Shown: positions 1-5,831 of the stretch, one piece after another
Numbering within the stretch: the first letter of the stretch is position 1
Layout of the letters: every line of letters begins with the position of its first letter
Source of the DNA: an uncultured Porphyromonadaceae bacterium
GTDB taxonomy: Bacteria > Bacteroidota > Bacteroidia > Bacteroidales > Muribaculaceae
Direction of reading: 5' to 3'
Assembly: GCA_902475285.1 (NCBI GenBank)
Contig: CABRZA010000148.1
Location: 1 to 5,872 of the forward strand
Length of the DNA: 5,872 nucleotides
Notes under the pieces: generated by a model
Databases searched by the model: none
What the model was told of the DNA's origin: nothing
What the model saw: only the letters and a program-made list of their open reading frames with translations
Translations under genes and position numbers: made by a program

Positions 1-56
1 AAATACTGCTTGAAACGCTTGCCGCCTGTTGGAGTAATGTATGGATGAGGAGACAT
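1..56 (-). CDS. Partial: N-terminus of an unidentified downstream gene, cut by the left edge
   Basis: An ATG at 56-54 lies one base after the TGA stop of the YciI gene (60-58) and opens a frame that stays free of stops to the window edge. It encodes 18 residues beginning MSPHPYITPTGGKRFKQY. The one-base spacing is typical of co-transcribed, translationally coupled genes, and this is the main reason to call it real. The peptide is hydrophilic and shows no signal sequence. I do not recognise the family from so short a piece. A chance open stretch of 56 bases is possible, so confidence is moderate. Confidence 0.5.
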   Translation of the reverse strand, partial: MSPHPYITPTGGKRFKQY

Positions 57-57
57 T

Positions 58-354
58 TCATACATATTCCAAAAAGGGACGCAGCTCTTCGAAGCAGAGT
101 TCAGTGGCATTGAATTCGATTATGCGATAATCGCCGATGCCGTGTTCTACATACGGATCGCGGCTTAGAACCTTTTCGACTGTGGTGCGGCTGTCGGCGC
201 GTATCAGTATCACACCTCCATGAATCCGACGGGTGGGGCCGGAGGTGATGAACAGTTCCTCCTCATAATACTCGTAGAGGAACAGACGGTGTTCGGTAAG
301 GTATTTCCTTGCATCCGCTATCGGACGGCGACAGGTGAAGATAGCGATGAACAT
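58..354 (-). CDS. YciI-family (YCII-related domain) small protein
   Basis: A 98-residue protein that is a single YCII-related domain, a ferredoxin-like alpha/beta fold, usual length about 90-100 residues. Visible family marks, in order: the N-terminal beta strand MFIAIF; His22 in EHRLFL; SGP at 38-40; GGVILI at 46-51; Asp66-Pro67 in SRDPYVEHG; and YRIIEF at 76-81. His22 and Asp66 correspond to the conserved His-Asp pair proposed as the active site in this family. The family is related to muconolactone isomerase-like enzymes, but the physiological substrate of most members is unknown, so no reaction is assigned. There is no signal peptide, so it should be cytoplasmic. The ATG at 354-352 is preceded by a GGTAGGGG stretch about 6 bases upstream, one of the few Shine-Dalgarno-like sequences here. 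It follows the exported-protein gene by 39 bp and nearly abuts the next start, so it is probably an operon member. Confidence 0.88.
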   Translation of the reverse strand: MFIAIFTCRRPIADARKYLTEHRLFLYEYYEEELFITSGPTRRIHGGVILIRADSRTTVEKVLSRDPYVEHGIGDYRIIEFNATELCFEELRPFLEYV

Positions 355-393
355 GGATTACCCCTACCAAAAATTATCATATGAAATTATGTG

Positions 394-864
394 TCACTTG
401 CAGAAGAAAATTGTATCGACTTCGGCAGTGACATCGAATGGCGTGGCTACGGTTGCCCGTGCCGGCACGGCTGAATGGCGGAAATAGAAGGATTGTTGTT
501 TGTCCCAGGAGGGCAGAGAGGCCTGGCGCGTTTCTCCGGCAGGGATATCGATTACAATATGCTCGTTGCGTGAGTGAAGCATATTGCGGTTTGTGTCGAA
601 ATATTTAAGCGACACGGCAATGGCCTTGACACGGCGCGCTGAGTTGTTGGTGACAAAGAATGTTTCGCGTTTCGACCGGAGGGGCTTGTCGAAACCGTTG
701 AGGTCGATGGTGTGGGCCTCAGGTGACGCCACGGTGTCGGTGACGGAAGAAACTTCTGTTGTAACGGCAGCCGGTTCAATGGGTTTGAGGTTGCGGCGGG
801 TGGTCTTTTGGGCGCACATGGCCACTGCTGCAAGCGCCGCGATGGTGAGGAGGGTGGTTCTCAT
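394..864 (-). CDS. Conserved exported protein of unknown function
   Basis: A 156-residue protein starting at ATG 864-862. The N-terminus, a basic residue then a hydrophobic run LLTIAALAAVAMCA, looks like a signal peptide with cleavage before Gln19. Cys17 is a poor lipoprotein candidate because Met precedes it. A low-complexity Thr/Val/Pro/Ala linker covers about residues 20-52. The rest, about 53-150, alternates short strands and resembles an immunoglobulin-like beta sandwich of the FxLYD kind. Marks include GFDKPLRSKRETFFVTNN (57-74), KYFD (87-90), IPAGETRQ (107-114) and the aromatic patch SWDKQQSFYF (119-128). I recall similar small exported proteins in Bacteroidales, but none with a known role. 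It should act in the periplasm. An in-frame ATG 14 codons upstream (906) is rejected because it lies inside the hairpin arm and would bury the signal peptide. It follows nadC by 62 bp. No function is assigned. Confidence 0.8.
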   Translation of the reverse strand: MRTTLLTIAALAAVAMCAQKTTRRNLKPIEPAAVTTEVSSVTDTVASPEAHTIDLNGFDKPLRSKRETFFVTNNSARRVKAIAVSLKYFDTNRNMLHSRNEHIVIDIPAGETRQASLPSWDKQQSFYFRHSAVPARATVATPFDVTAEVDTIFFCK

Positions 865-879
865 AGTAAATAATGGCAG

Positions 880-912
880 GCGGCAATGAATCCGCCGGGG
901 ATTCATTGCCGC
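880..912 (-). other. Perfect 14-bp hairpin between nadC and the exported-protein gene
   Basis: The arms at 880-893 and 899-912 are exact reverse complements of 14 bases (GCGGCAATGAATCC against GGATTCATTGCCGC in the transcript) around a 5-base loop, CCGGC. The hairpin begins 14 bases after the nadC stop codon and ends 15 bases before the ATG of the exported protein. No run of U follows on either strand, so it does not look like a classic intrinsic terminator. It could protect the nadC mRNA end, be an RNase processing site, or weaken downstream expression. The inverted repeat is seen directly; the role is inferred. Confidence 0.75.
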
Positions 913-926
913 TGATATGTCGAAAA

Positions 927-1784
927 CTATTTTTCGGCTTTGAAACTTAGGTCAAGGCCTTTGACAGAGTGGGTGAGTGCGCCCACCGAGATGAAATCGA
1001 CGCCGGCTTCGCCATATTCGCGAAGAGTATCGAGGGTGATGCCTCCGCTCGATTCGATTTCCACGGAAGGATTCTTGCTGCGTATTAGCTCTACGGCTTC
1101 TTTTGTACGGGCTGGGGTAAAGTTGTCGAGCATTATGCGGTCGACTCCGGCTGCGAGCGCTTCGAGAATCTCGTCGGTGTTGCGCACTTCAACTTCAATC
1201 TTCAGATTCTTACCCTTTTCGGCGAGATATTCTTTTGTTGAAGCCACGGCCTGTGTAATACCACCGGCAAAATCTACATGGTTGTCCTTGATAAGAATCA
1301 TGTCGAAGAGGCCTATGCGGTGGTTGGCGCCTCCGCCTATGGCCACGGCCTGTTTTTCGAGAATACGCATGCCGGGGGTGGTCTTGCGTGTGTCGAGTAC
1401 CTTGCAGGCAAGGCCTTCGAGGCGGCTTTGGTAGCGTGCCGTCATGGTGGCTATGCCGCTCATGCGCTGCATGATGTTGAGCATGGTGCGTTCGGCTGTG
1501 AGCAGCGAGCGCACGGAGCCTTCTACGGTAAACGCGATGTCGCCGGGCTTCACATGTGCGCCGTCGTTGATGGCGACAGCAATTTTAAGCTCCGGATCGA
1601 CGGCGGCAAGAACGCGTTTGGCGGCTTCGACGCCGGCAAGTATGCCTTCCTCCTTGACAAGAAGGTGCTGCCGGCCGCGAGCGTCGGCACCTATGGTACT
1701 CTGGGTGGTGTGGTCGCCGTCGCCGATGTCTTCGGCCAGGGCAAGCTGTATCAGAGCGTCGACGAGTTGTTCTGGTGTCTGCAT
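927..1784 (-). CDS. nadC: Nicotinate-nucleotide pyrophosphorylase (carboxylating), quinolinate phosphoribosyltransferase
   Basis: A 285-residue cytoplasmic enzyme of de novo NAD synthesis. It converts quinolinate and PRPP to nicotinate mononucleotide, CO2 and PPi. Length matches the family. The N-terminal domain carries EDIGDGDHTT (18-27) and AERTMLNIMQRMSGIAT (97-113). The barrel domain carries DTRKTTPG (131-138), GGGANHRIGLFD (150-161), KDNH (166-169), EVEV (197-200), LDN (219-221) and SSGGI (245-249). By comparison with characterised enzymes, Arg99, Arg133, Lys134, His155, Arg156 and Lys166 should bind quinolinate and phosphoribosyl phosphates, and Glu199 and Asp220 the metal-PRPP. All are present, so it looks fully active. 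The ATG lies 12 bp after the pfkA stop, without a Shine-Dalgarno sequence, so it is probably co-transcribed with pfkA. No nadA or nadB is in the window. Confidence 0.97.
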   Translation of the reverse strand: MQTPEQLVDALIQLALAEDIGDGDHTTQSTIGADARGRQHLLVKEEGILAGVEAAKRVLAAVDPELKIAVAINDGAHVKPGDIAFTVEGSVRSLLTAERTMLNIMQRMSGIATMTARYQSRLEGLACKVLDTRKTTPGMRILEKQAVAIGGGANHRIGLFDMILIKDNHVDFAGGITQAVASTKEYLAEKGKNLKIEVEVRNTDEILEALAAGVDRIMLDNFTPARTKEAVELIRSKNPSVEIESSGGITLDTLREYGEAGVDFISVGALTHSVKGLDLSFKAEK

Positions 1785-1796
1785 GTTCGGTAATTT

Positions 1797-2777
1797 TTAG
1801 ATTGAAAGACGACGAAGGGTGTTGAGCAACTCGCGGTTGATGGGCTTGTCGTTCTTGATGGCTTTGGAGAAGGGCACATACACAATTTCGTCGTTCTTAA
1901 TGCCTATCATCACGTTGCGCTGGTCTTCCATGAGTGCGTCGATGGCTGCGGCGCCCATGCGCGAAGCCAATATGCGGTCGTGGGCCGTAGGCGAGCCGCC
2001 GCGCTGGAGGTGGCCGAGTATCGACACGCGCACATCGTAGCCGGGATATTCGTTCTTGACGCGTTCGGCCAAGCCCATGGCGCCGCCTGTCACGGGGCTT
2101 TCTGCCACCAGGACAATCGAGGAATTCTTGCTCTTGCGGAAGCCGTTCTGGATGAGTTCGGCAAGCTGGTCGACTTCGGTCGATATCTCGGGAATAATGG
2201 CGGCCTCGGCACCCGATGCTATGGCGCCGTTGAGCGCAAGGAAGCCGGCATCGCGGCCCATGACTTCGATGAAGAAAAGTCGCTCGTGGCTCGTGGCGGT
2301 GTCGCGTATTTTGTCGACACATTGCATTATGGTGTTGAGCGCAGTATCGTAGCCTATGGTGGTGTCGGTGCCGTAGAGGTCGTTGTCGATGGTGCCGGGA
2401 AGACCGATGATGGGGAAGTTGAACTCGTTGGCGAAAATACGTGCGCCGGTAAGTGAACCGTCGCCGCCTATTACTACCAGCGCGTCGATTTCATGACGCT
2501 TGATTACATCATATGCCAACTGTCGTCCTTCGGGGGTTTCGAACTCCTTGCAGCGTGCAGTTTTCAGAATGGTACCGCCCTGCTGGATGATGTTGGAGAC
2601 ATTCTGTGTGCGGAACTCCACAATCTCATCGGTAATCAGACCACGGTAGCCGCGGTAGATGCCTTTCACCTTGAGACCGCTGAATATGGCCGAACGTGTC
2701 ACGGCGCGGATTGCTGCATTCATGCCGGGTGCGTCGCCGCCCGAGGTAAGGATACCTATGCATTTGATTTCTGCCAT
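1797..2777 (-). CDS. pfkA: ATP-dependent 6-phosphofructokinase
   Basis: A 326-residue enzyme that phosphorylates fructose 6-phosphate to fructose 1,6-bisphosphate, the committed step of glycolysis. Motifs in order: SGGDAPGMNAAIRAV (12-26), GGDGS (104-108), PGTIDND (127-133, catalytic base Asp131), MGRDAG (173-178), HLQRGGSP (256-263) and DRILASRMG (267-275). Gly after GGD and PGTIDND rather than PKTIDND indicate the ATP-using, not PPi-using, type. Length is close to the 320 residues of E. coli PfkA. The ATG at 2777 is chosen because the protein then opens MAEIKCIGILTSGG, as expected. An upstream in-frame TTG (2822-2820) lies inside the TATATTTG promoter element and cannot be the start from that promoter. 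Effector-site Arg residues in IRAVTR and Lys in RKSK are kept, but the E. coli Arg54 position appears to be Thr57. A 113-bp gap separates it from the upstream ligase gene; nadC follows after 12 bp. Confidence 0.97.
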   Translation of the reverse strand: MAEIKCIGILTSGGDAPGMNAAIRAVTRSAIFSGLKVKGIYRGYRGLITDEIVEFRTQNVSNIIQQGGTILKTARCKEFETPEGRQLAYDVIKRHEIDALVVIGGDGSLTGARIFANEFNFPIIGLPGTIDNDLYGTDTTIGYDTALNTIMQCVDKIRDTATSHERLFFIEVMGRDAGFLALNGAIASGAEAAIIPEISTEVDQLAELIQNGFRKSKNSSIVLVAESPVTGGAMGLAERVKNEYPGYDVRVSILGHLQRGGSPTAHDRILASRMGAAAIDALMEDQRNVMIGIKNDEIVYVPFSKAIKNDKPINRELLNTLRRLSI

Positions 2778-2819
2778 TGTATAGGAGGGTATGATTGAAT
2801 AGCGTTTGTAATTATTCGG

Positions 2820-2827
2820 CAAATATA
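2820..2827 (-). promoter_or_regulatory. Candidate pfkA promoter, Bacteroidetes -7 element TATATTTG
   Basis: The minus-strand sequence TATATTTG matches the Bacteroidetes housekeeping -7 consensus TAnnTTTG exactly. Transcription would start about 5-8 bases downstream, leaving a leader of about 35-40 bases before the pfkA ATG at 2777. I see no good -33 TTG at the usual distance upstream; that place is taken by an A/T-rich repeat, so the promoter may be weak or need an activator. The element contains the TTG that would otherwise give pfkA a 15-codon extension. Confidence 0.55.
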
Positions 2828-2835
2828 CAGATTTT

Positions 2836-2880
2836 CCCGTTAAATTTCTTGATGCAGAAATTTAAATTTCTTTAACCGGG
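2836..2880 (-). repeat. Palindrome and direct-repeat cluster upstream of pfkA, possible operator
   Basis: On the transcribed strand this 45-base block contains a perfect 16-bp palindrome, AGAAATTTAAATTTCT (2856-2871), and the 11-mer AAGAAATTTAA twice, at 2862-2872 and 2840-2850, with starts exactly 22 bases apart, about two helical turns. The outer ends CCCGGTTAAA and TTTAACGGG can pair with one bulge. The block begins 10 bases after the ligase stop codon and sits where a -33 element and upstream regulator site would fall for the pfkA promoter. No U-run follows the outer stem, so it is not a typical terminator. The repeats are seen directly; an operator role is inferred, and A/T richness makes some symmetry likely by chance. 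Confidence 0.5.
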
Positions 2881-2890
2881 CCTTTGTGCC

Positions 2891-4618
2891 TTACTTGTAG
2901 AGAAAACGACGAATGGAACGTTTGGGAGTCTTCTCAAATTCCTCCGGCACAATTTCTATCGACTGCACACGCTCATATGGCGCCACAAGGCTGTTGAGGC
3001 TTTTGAGATTCTCTTCCATGGCGGCTTTGAGTTGTACCTCGTCGAGACCGTCGCGATTCACTTGGTCGGCATCGGGATGGCATAGGGCTACGAGATGACC
3101 GCCACGGTCGATCACGAGACATTCGTTGATATACGGCATGTTGCTCAGCTTTGCCTCTATCTCTTCCGGATAAATATTCTGGCCGTTGGCCGAGAGTATC
3201 ATGGTCTTGTAGCGTCCGCGTATATGGATGAGACGTCTTTCCGGACCGCTTATCCAGCCCATGTCGCCGGTGTGCAGCCAACCGTCTTCTTCAAGTGTCG
3301 ATTCTGTGGCTTCGGGATTCTTGTAATATCCCTTCATTACATTGAGCCCGCGTACCATGATTTCACCTTGTGAATGGCCGTCGACAGGCGGCAAGGTGTT
3401 GTCGACCAATATTTTGGCCTCCATAATGCCTTTCAGGACGCGTCCGGCCGAGCCCGGTTCGAAACGGCGCCAGGGCGAATAGCTTATCAGGGGGCCGCAT
3501 TCGGTCATGCCGAAGCCTACGGTGAAGGGGAACTTTATGCGCGACAGAAAGGCCTCTACCTCGGGGTTGAGCGGAGCACCGCCTACGATTATTTCTTCGA
3601 AACACCCGCCGAAAGCCTCGACAAGTTTGTTGCGGATAATACTGTACACGGCGATGTCGAGCCCCGGAAGGGCCAGGACCCAACGTATGGGTTTTTTTGT
3701 TATCATCGGCACCACCACCTTGCGGTATATCTTTTCGAGAATAAGGGGCACGCAGATGATGAGCGACGGGCGCACCTGTCGTAGGGCTTTGAGCAGCAGC
3801 ATGGGCGTGGGAGTCTTGCCCAATAGAGTAACGTGCGACCCGACAGCAAGAGGAACAAGCATGTCGAAGGCGCAACCGTAGGCATGGGCCAACGGCAGGA
3901 ACGACAGTGCGCGTGAATTTTGGAAATGAAGCTTCGAACGTATGCCGAACACCACATTCCCGCGGAGATTGTCGAGCGTCAGCATCACGCCTTTCGAGAA
4001 TCCAGTTGTGCCGGAGGTGTAGTTGATCACTGCCACCGAATCGCCGGGAAAATGTCCGTATTTGATGTCTTCGGGTGCGAAGCCATTGGGGTAGCGGCGG
4101 TGGAACTGACGCGTGAGATTGGTGACCACCGATTTAAACGTCGACGTGCGCGGTGTGCCGTCGGGGGCACGTTCGGCAATCACCGTACGCGTGTCGAGCG
4201 AAACCACCGCACGGATCTGCGGCATGGAGTCGAAGTCGAGCGTCGGGAAAAGTCCGTCGGCCACGAAGAGGAGGATGGAGTCTGAGTGGTTGATGATATG
4301 CTGGGCGTCGGCTGGGTTGAAGTCGTTGAGCACCGGAACAATCACAGCCCCGTAGGTTACGGTGGCCATGAATGTTATAACCCAGTTGGGAGTGTTGCGT
4401 CCCAGCAACGCCACCTTGTCGCCCGGCTTGACGCCGCAGAGTTCGAAGAACAGGTGCAACCGCGCTATGCGGCGAGCCATATCGCCGTAGCTTATGCTTT
4501 TGCCGGTTGTGTAGTCGGTAAGTGCCGGCAGAGGGAAATTCTCAGCGAACGACTGGCGATAAATTGTCAAAAGGTCGTCGAAAGGCGGCTGGCAGTATTG
4601 TTCTTCGAAGGTATACAT
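2891..4618 (-). CDS. Long-chain fatty-acid-CoA ligase-like AMP-forming synthetase
   Basis: A 575-residue member of the ANL superfamily, closest in layout to FadD-type acyl-CoA ligases: a carboxylate plus ATP gives acyl-AMP and PPi, then acyl-CoA and AMP. Visible core motifs: the phosphate loop YTSGTTGFSKG (200-210), LPLAHAYG (241-248), GFGMTECGP (368-376, Glu373), LHTGDMG (448-454, Asp452), and RGRYKTMILSANGQNIYPEEIE around 467-488. The C-terminus, TPKRSIRR (564-571), has Ser568 where the usual KIxR motif has its catalytic lysine. There is no signal peptide; FadD-like enzymes often sit at the inner face of the membrane. The acyl substrate cannot be read from sequence, so fatty acid is the family expectation only; another aryl or acyl acid is possible. 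The ATG overlaps the adk stop by one base (TAATG), implying coupled translation. This pairs an AMP producer with adenylate kinase. Confidence 0.87.
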   Translation of the reverse strand: MYTFEEQYCQPPFDDLLTIYRQSFAENFPLPALTDYTTGKSISYGDMARRIARLHLFFELCGVKPGDKVALLGRNTPNWVITFMATVTYGAVIVPVLNDFNPADAQHIINHSDSILLFVADGLFPTLDFDSMPQIRAVVSLDTRTVIAERAPDGTPRTSTFKSVVTNLTRQFHRRYPNGFAPEDIKYGHFPGDSVAVINYTSGTTGFSKGVMLTLDNLRGNVVFGIRSKLHFQNSRALSFLPLAHAYGCAFDMLVPLAVGSHVTLLGKTPTPMLLLKALRQVRPSLIICVPLILEKIYRKVVVPMITKKPIRWVLALPGLDIAVYSIIRNKLVEAFGGCFEEIIVGGAPLNPEVEAFLSRIKFPFTVGFGMTECGPLISYSPWRRFEPGSAGRVLKGIMEAKILVDNTLPPVDGHSQGEIMVRGLNVMKGYYKNPEATESTLEEDGWLHTGDMGWISGPERRLIHIRGRYKTMILSANGQNIYPEEIEAKLSNMPYINECLVIDRGGHLVALCHPDADQVNRDGLDEVQLKAAMEENLKSLNSLVAPYERVQSIEIVPEEFEKTPKRSIRRFLYK

Positions 4619-5202
4619 TATTTCTTGTTTTTATGTAGCTCGAGGACGGCAGTGATATCGTCGAATATGCGGTCGACATCTCCGTTGCCGTCGATGGAGT
4701 GAAAGCGTCCGAGGTCGGAATAATACTTGCGCAGGGGCGCAGTCTGGCGGTGATATACATCGAGACGCTTGCGAATGGTGGCGATGTTGTCGTCGGCACG
4801 GCCACTGGCCTTGCCGCGTTCGAGCATGCGGCGGACGAGTTCCTCCTCGTCGACGTCGAGCCCGACAACAGCGTGTACGTCCGTACCGTATTCAGCAAGC
4901 ATTTTTGTCAGTGCCTCAGCCTGGGGAATCGTACGGGGGAAACCGTCGAATATAACACCATTTTCCATATGTTCGGGATGCTCCTTGAACAGGTCGGAGA
5001 GAACCTCGAGCATCAGCTCGTCGGGTATGAGCAAGCCGTTGGAGATATACATGTCGGCCACTTTTCCAAGATGAGTGCCGCGGGCAATATGGTCGCGAAG
5101 CAACTCTCCGGTTGATATGTGGTGCAGTCCGTAGCGCTCGATAAGGCGCTCGCTTTGTGTGCCCTTTCCGCTACCGGGGGCACCGAAGATCACTATATTC
5201 AT
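4618..5202 (-). CDS. adk: Adenylate kinase (short form)
   Basis: A 194-residue cytoplasmic enzyme catalysing AMP + ATP to 2 ADP, which sets adenylate energy charge. Motifs: the P-loop GAPGSGKGT (7-15), the AMP-site segment STGELLR (30-36), IFDGFPRT (84-91) and a short lid LERGKASGRADDN (127-139). There is no zinc-finger lid insertion, so it is the short type. The start at ATG 5202 is preferred because the protein then opens MNIVIFGAPG, as in related Adk proteins, and an A-rich ACACAAACAGAC precedes it. An in-frame ATG eight codons upstream (5226) would add MTSSTQTD; it arises at the junction of a small tandem duplication. The gene lies 33 bp after hpt, in the same order known from Bacteroidales, and its TAA overlaps the next ATG. 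Confidence 0.97.
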   Translation of the reverse strand: MNIVIFGAPGSGKGTQSERLIERYGLHHISTGELLRDHIARGTHLGKVADMYISNGLLIPDELMLEVLSDLFKEHPEHMENGVIFDGFPRTIPQAEALTKMLAEYGTDVHAVVGLDVDEEELVRRMLERGKASGRADDNIATIRKRLDVYHRQTAPLRKYYSDLGRFHSIDGNGDVDRIFDDITAVLELHKNKK

Positions 5203-5235
5203 GTCTGTTTGTGTCGACGACGTCATGTCGCGACG

Positions 5236-5778
5236 TCAGTCTTCCTTTAATATATAAATGTCGTTGAGGTTGCGGGCTTTGCCGTTGAGGTCAAGACCAT
5301 AGCCGATGATGAATTTGGTGGGTATGCTGAAGCCCACATAGTCGGGCTTTACATCGCGCACCAAGGCGTCGGGCTTGAACAGAAGCGTGGCAACTTTAAC
5401 CTCGGCAGGATTATTTTTCTTCAAATCCTCTACAAGCCGGTAGATTGTATTGCCGGTATCGACGATATCCTCCACCACAATTACTGTGCGGCCTTCGATA
5501 TTTTCATGAAGACCAAGTACTTCTTTCACCGCGCCGGTGCTTTCTGTGCCGGCATAGCTCTGAAGGCGTATGAAGGTTATCTCCGCATCCATGCCCTCGA
5601 CGGCCCGGAACAAGTCGCTGGCAAATGGAAATGCCCCGTTGAGTACACACACAAACAGGGGCATCTTTCCGGCGCAGTCGCGCATTATTTCCTTGGCCAG
5701 TACTTCAACACGGGCCGAGATGTCGGATTTTGAGATATAAGGCTCGAATGTCAAGCCTTCATAAGTCACTTGTTTCAT
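5236..5778 (-). CDS. hpt: Hypoxanthine-guanine phosphoribosyltransferase
   Basis: A 180-residue cytoplasmic purine-salvage enzyme that joins hypoxanthine or guanine to PRPP to give IMP or GMP and PPi. The PRPP loop VIVVEDIVDTGNT (99-111) holds the adjacent acidic pair Glu103-Asp104. Other marks are the LNGAFPFASDL loop (46-56), the flexible SYAGTESTG loop (74-82) with its Ser-Tyr pair, and KPDYVGFSIPTKFIIGYGLD (144-163), which contributes base contacts and a metal-binding Asp. Length suits the bacterial Hpt family. The ATG at 5778 is preceded by A/T-rich AATTCAAAAG without a Shine-Dalgarno sequence, and a good promoter lies just upstream, so this is probably the first gene of its unit. Xanthine use cannot be excluded from sequence. 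Confidence 0.96.
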   Translation of the reverse strand: MKQVTYEGLTFEPYISKSDISARVEVLAKEIMRDCAGKMPLFVCVLNGAFPFASDLFRAVEGMDAEITFIRLQSYAGTESTGAVKEVLGLHENIEGRTVIVVEDIVDTGNTIYRLVEDLKKNNPAEVKVATLLFKPDALVRDVKPDYVGFSIPTKFIIGYGLDLNGKARNLNDIYILKED

Positions 5779-5801
5779 CTTTTGAATTAAAATAAATTAT
5801 G

Positions 5802-5831
5802 CAAAGTTAAGCATATTTTTGCGCCTGCAAA
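5802..5831 (-). promoter_or_regulatory. hpt-adk-ligase promoter, Bacteroidetes type (-33 TTTG, -7 TAACTTTG)
   Basis: On the minus strand, TTTG (5831-5828) is followed after 18 bases by TAACTTTG (5809-5802), fitting the Bacteroidetes sigma-ABfr pattern of TTTG and TAnnTTTG, with spacing at or just under the usual range. The predicted transcript starts around 5794-5797, giving a leader of under 20 bases before the hpt ATG at 5778. Such a short leader leaves no room for a riboswitch or attenuator. Confidence 0.7.

Noticed and set aside
360..393. Possible promoter before the YciI gene (TAATTTTTG)
   Set aside because: The spacing between TA and TTTG is one base too long for TAnnTTTG, there is no -33 element, and it is almost at the start codon; read-through from upstream genes is more likely.
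812..817. Lipoprotein signal with Cys17 of the exported protein
   Set aside because: Met directly precedes the cysteine, which does not fit a lipobox; signal peptidase I cleavage after MCA is more plausible.
865..906. A 14-codon extension of the exported protein from an ATG at 906
   Set aside because: That ATG is inside the 14-bp hairpin arm, and the extension would bury an otherwise clear signal peptide beginning at 864.
880..912. Intrinsic terminator after nadC
   Set aside because: The stem is strong but neither strand has a U-run after it, so it was listed as a hairpin of unknown role rather than a terminator.
1278..1793. Long plus-strand open frame opposite nadC (171 codons)
   Set aside because: It is fully antisense to a gene with all family motifs intact, and the protein it would encode shows no recognisable motif; long antisense frames are common in GC-rich coding DNA.
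2781..2790. AGGAGGGT on the plus strand just before pfkA, resembling a ribosome binding site
   Set aside because: It is on the opposite strand to pfkA, and no plus-strand gene starts nearby.
2778..2822. A 15-codon N-terminal extension of pfkA from a TTG at 2822
   Set aside because: The TTG is part of the TATATTTG promoter element and would lie upstream of the transcript start; the ATG at 2777 gives the standard PfkA N-terminus and length.
3374..3784. Plus-strand open frame of 136 codons opposite the ligase gene
   Set aside because: Shadow of the ligase coding sequence; no start-site signal, no family resemblance and no gene-like context.
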